Assembly (NCBI GenBank): GCA_905214465.1
Contig: CAJMMD010000003.1
Span: forward strand, 1-64,000
Direction: 5' to 3'
Source of the DNA: an uncultured bacterium
GTDB lineage: Bacteria > Actinomycetota > Coriobacteriia > Coriobacteriales > Coriobacteriaceae
DNA: 64,000 nucleotides
A program made the translations under genes and the position numbers. Positions 63,947-64,000 of this stretch are shown here, piece by piece. The notes below the pieces were generated by a model. It saw nothing but the letters and a program-made list of their open reading frames with translations, had not been told where the DNA came from and searched no databases. How positions within the stretch are numbered: position 1 is the stretch's first letter; each line of letters starts with the position of its first letter.

Positions 63947-64000
63947 TTAGCGCTGCACGTAGGCGCGGACGAGCTCGTAGGTGTTACGCACGCCGTCCAT
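63947..64000 (-). CDS. 3' end of a gene entering from the right
   Basis: On the minus strand the last 17 codons read MDGVRNTYELVRAYVQR and stop. The gene continues beyond the window. The fragment is too short to name. Confidence 0.5.
   Translation of the reverse strand: MDGVRNTYELVRAYVQR

Overview
The window is GC-rich, gene-dense chromosomal DNA that looks like a gut member of the Coriobacteriia (Actinomycetota), most probably Collinsella or a close relative. This assignment is an inference. It rests on codon and base composition, the actinobacterial style of the large Ser/Lys-rich surface proteins, a fchA-folD-fhs one-carbon set, a superoxide reductase typical of anaerobes, and a DUF4430 surface protein behind a cobalamin riboswitch. 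I saw no tRNA, rRNA, CRISPR array or IS transposase. I could not run any search.

Layout. 0-4.4 kb: DegV lipid-binding protein, class III fructose-1,6-bisphosphatase and two GtrA-type membrane proteins. 4.5-12.3 kb: a minus-strand operon of a giant surface protein (Ig-like repeats, DUF4430, beta-propeller, InlB repeat, C-terminal anchor) and a membrane-anchored DUF4430 protein, led by a cobalamin riboswitch; I read this as a candidate corrinoid-capture system. 12.4-18.3 kb: UbiB-like kinase with a phasin-like partner, a C69 dipeptidase, and folD-fchA, with two unexplained inverted-repeat elements in the gaps. 18.6-23.3 kb: two tandem paralogous lipoproteins, a Tat-exported PI-PLC-like surface protein and a small PH-like protein.

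23.4-34.5 kb is an accessory/defence region: a YhcG-type PD-(D/E)XK nuclease, an ADP-ribosylglycohydrolase, small unknown ORFs, and a complete type I restriction-modification locus (hsdR, hsdM, hsdS) with a tyrosine recombinase, a second inverted hsdS and a promoterless target-recognition cassette. Four copies of a 14-bp core in alternating orientation make this a predicted hsdS shufflon (phase-variable methylation).

34.5-64 kb is mainly housekeeping: zinc-ribbon protein, CDF cation transporter, a membrane protein with a disordered N-terminus, fhs, ruvCAB, an NAD-synthetase-like protein that has lost its catalytic residues, superoxide reductase, SWIM-SNF2 helicase, dnaE, an addAB-like helicase/nuclease pair, a YerC/TrpR-like regulator, a phage-holin-family membrane protein, an Rrf2 regulator divergent from cysK, and mnmA. 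Several intergenic gaps hold long inverted repeats, at least two of which belong to one sequence family (52.8 and 63.8 kb).

The genes cooperate in a few clear modules: fchA/folD/fhs interconvert formimino-, methenyl-, methylene- and formyl-tetrahydrofolate with formate and ATP; ruvCAB, addAB and the SNF2 protein act in recombination and repair; Rrf2, cysK and mnmA link sulfur assimilation to tRNA thiolation; and hsdRMS plus its recombinase form a switching barrier to foreign DNA.
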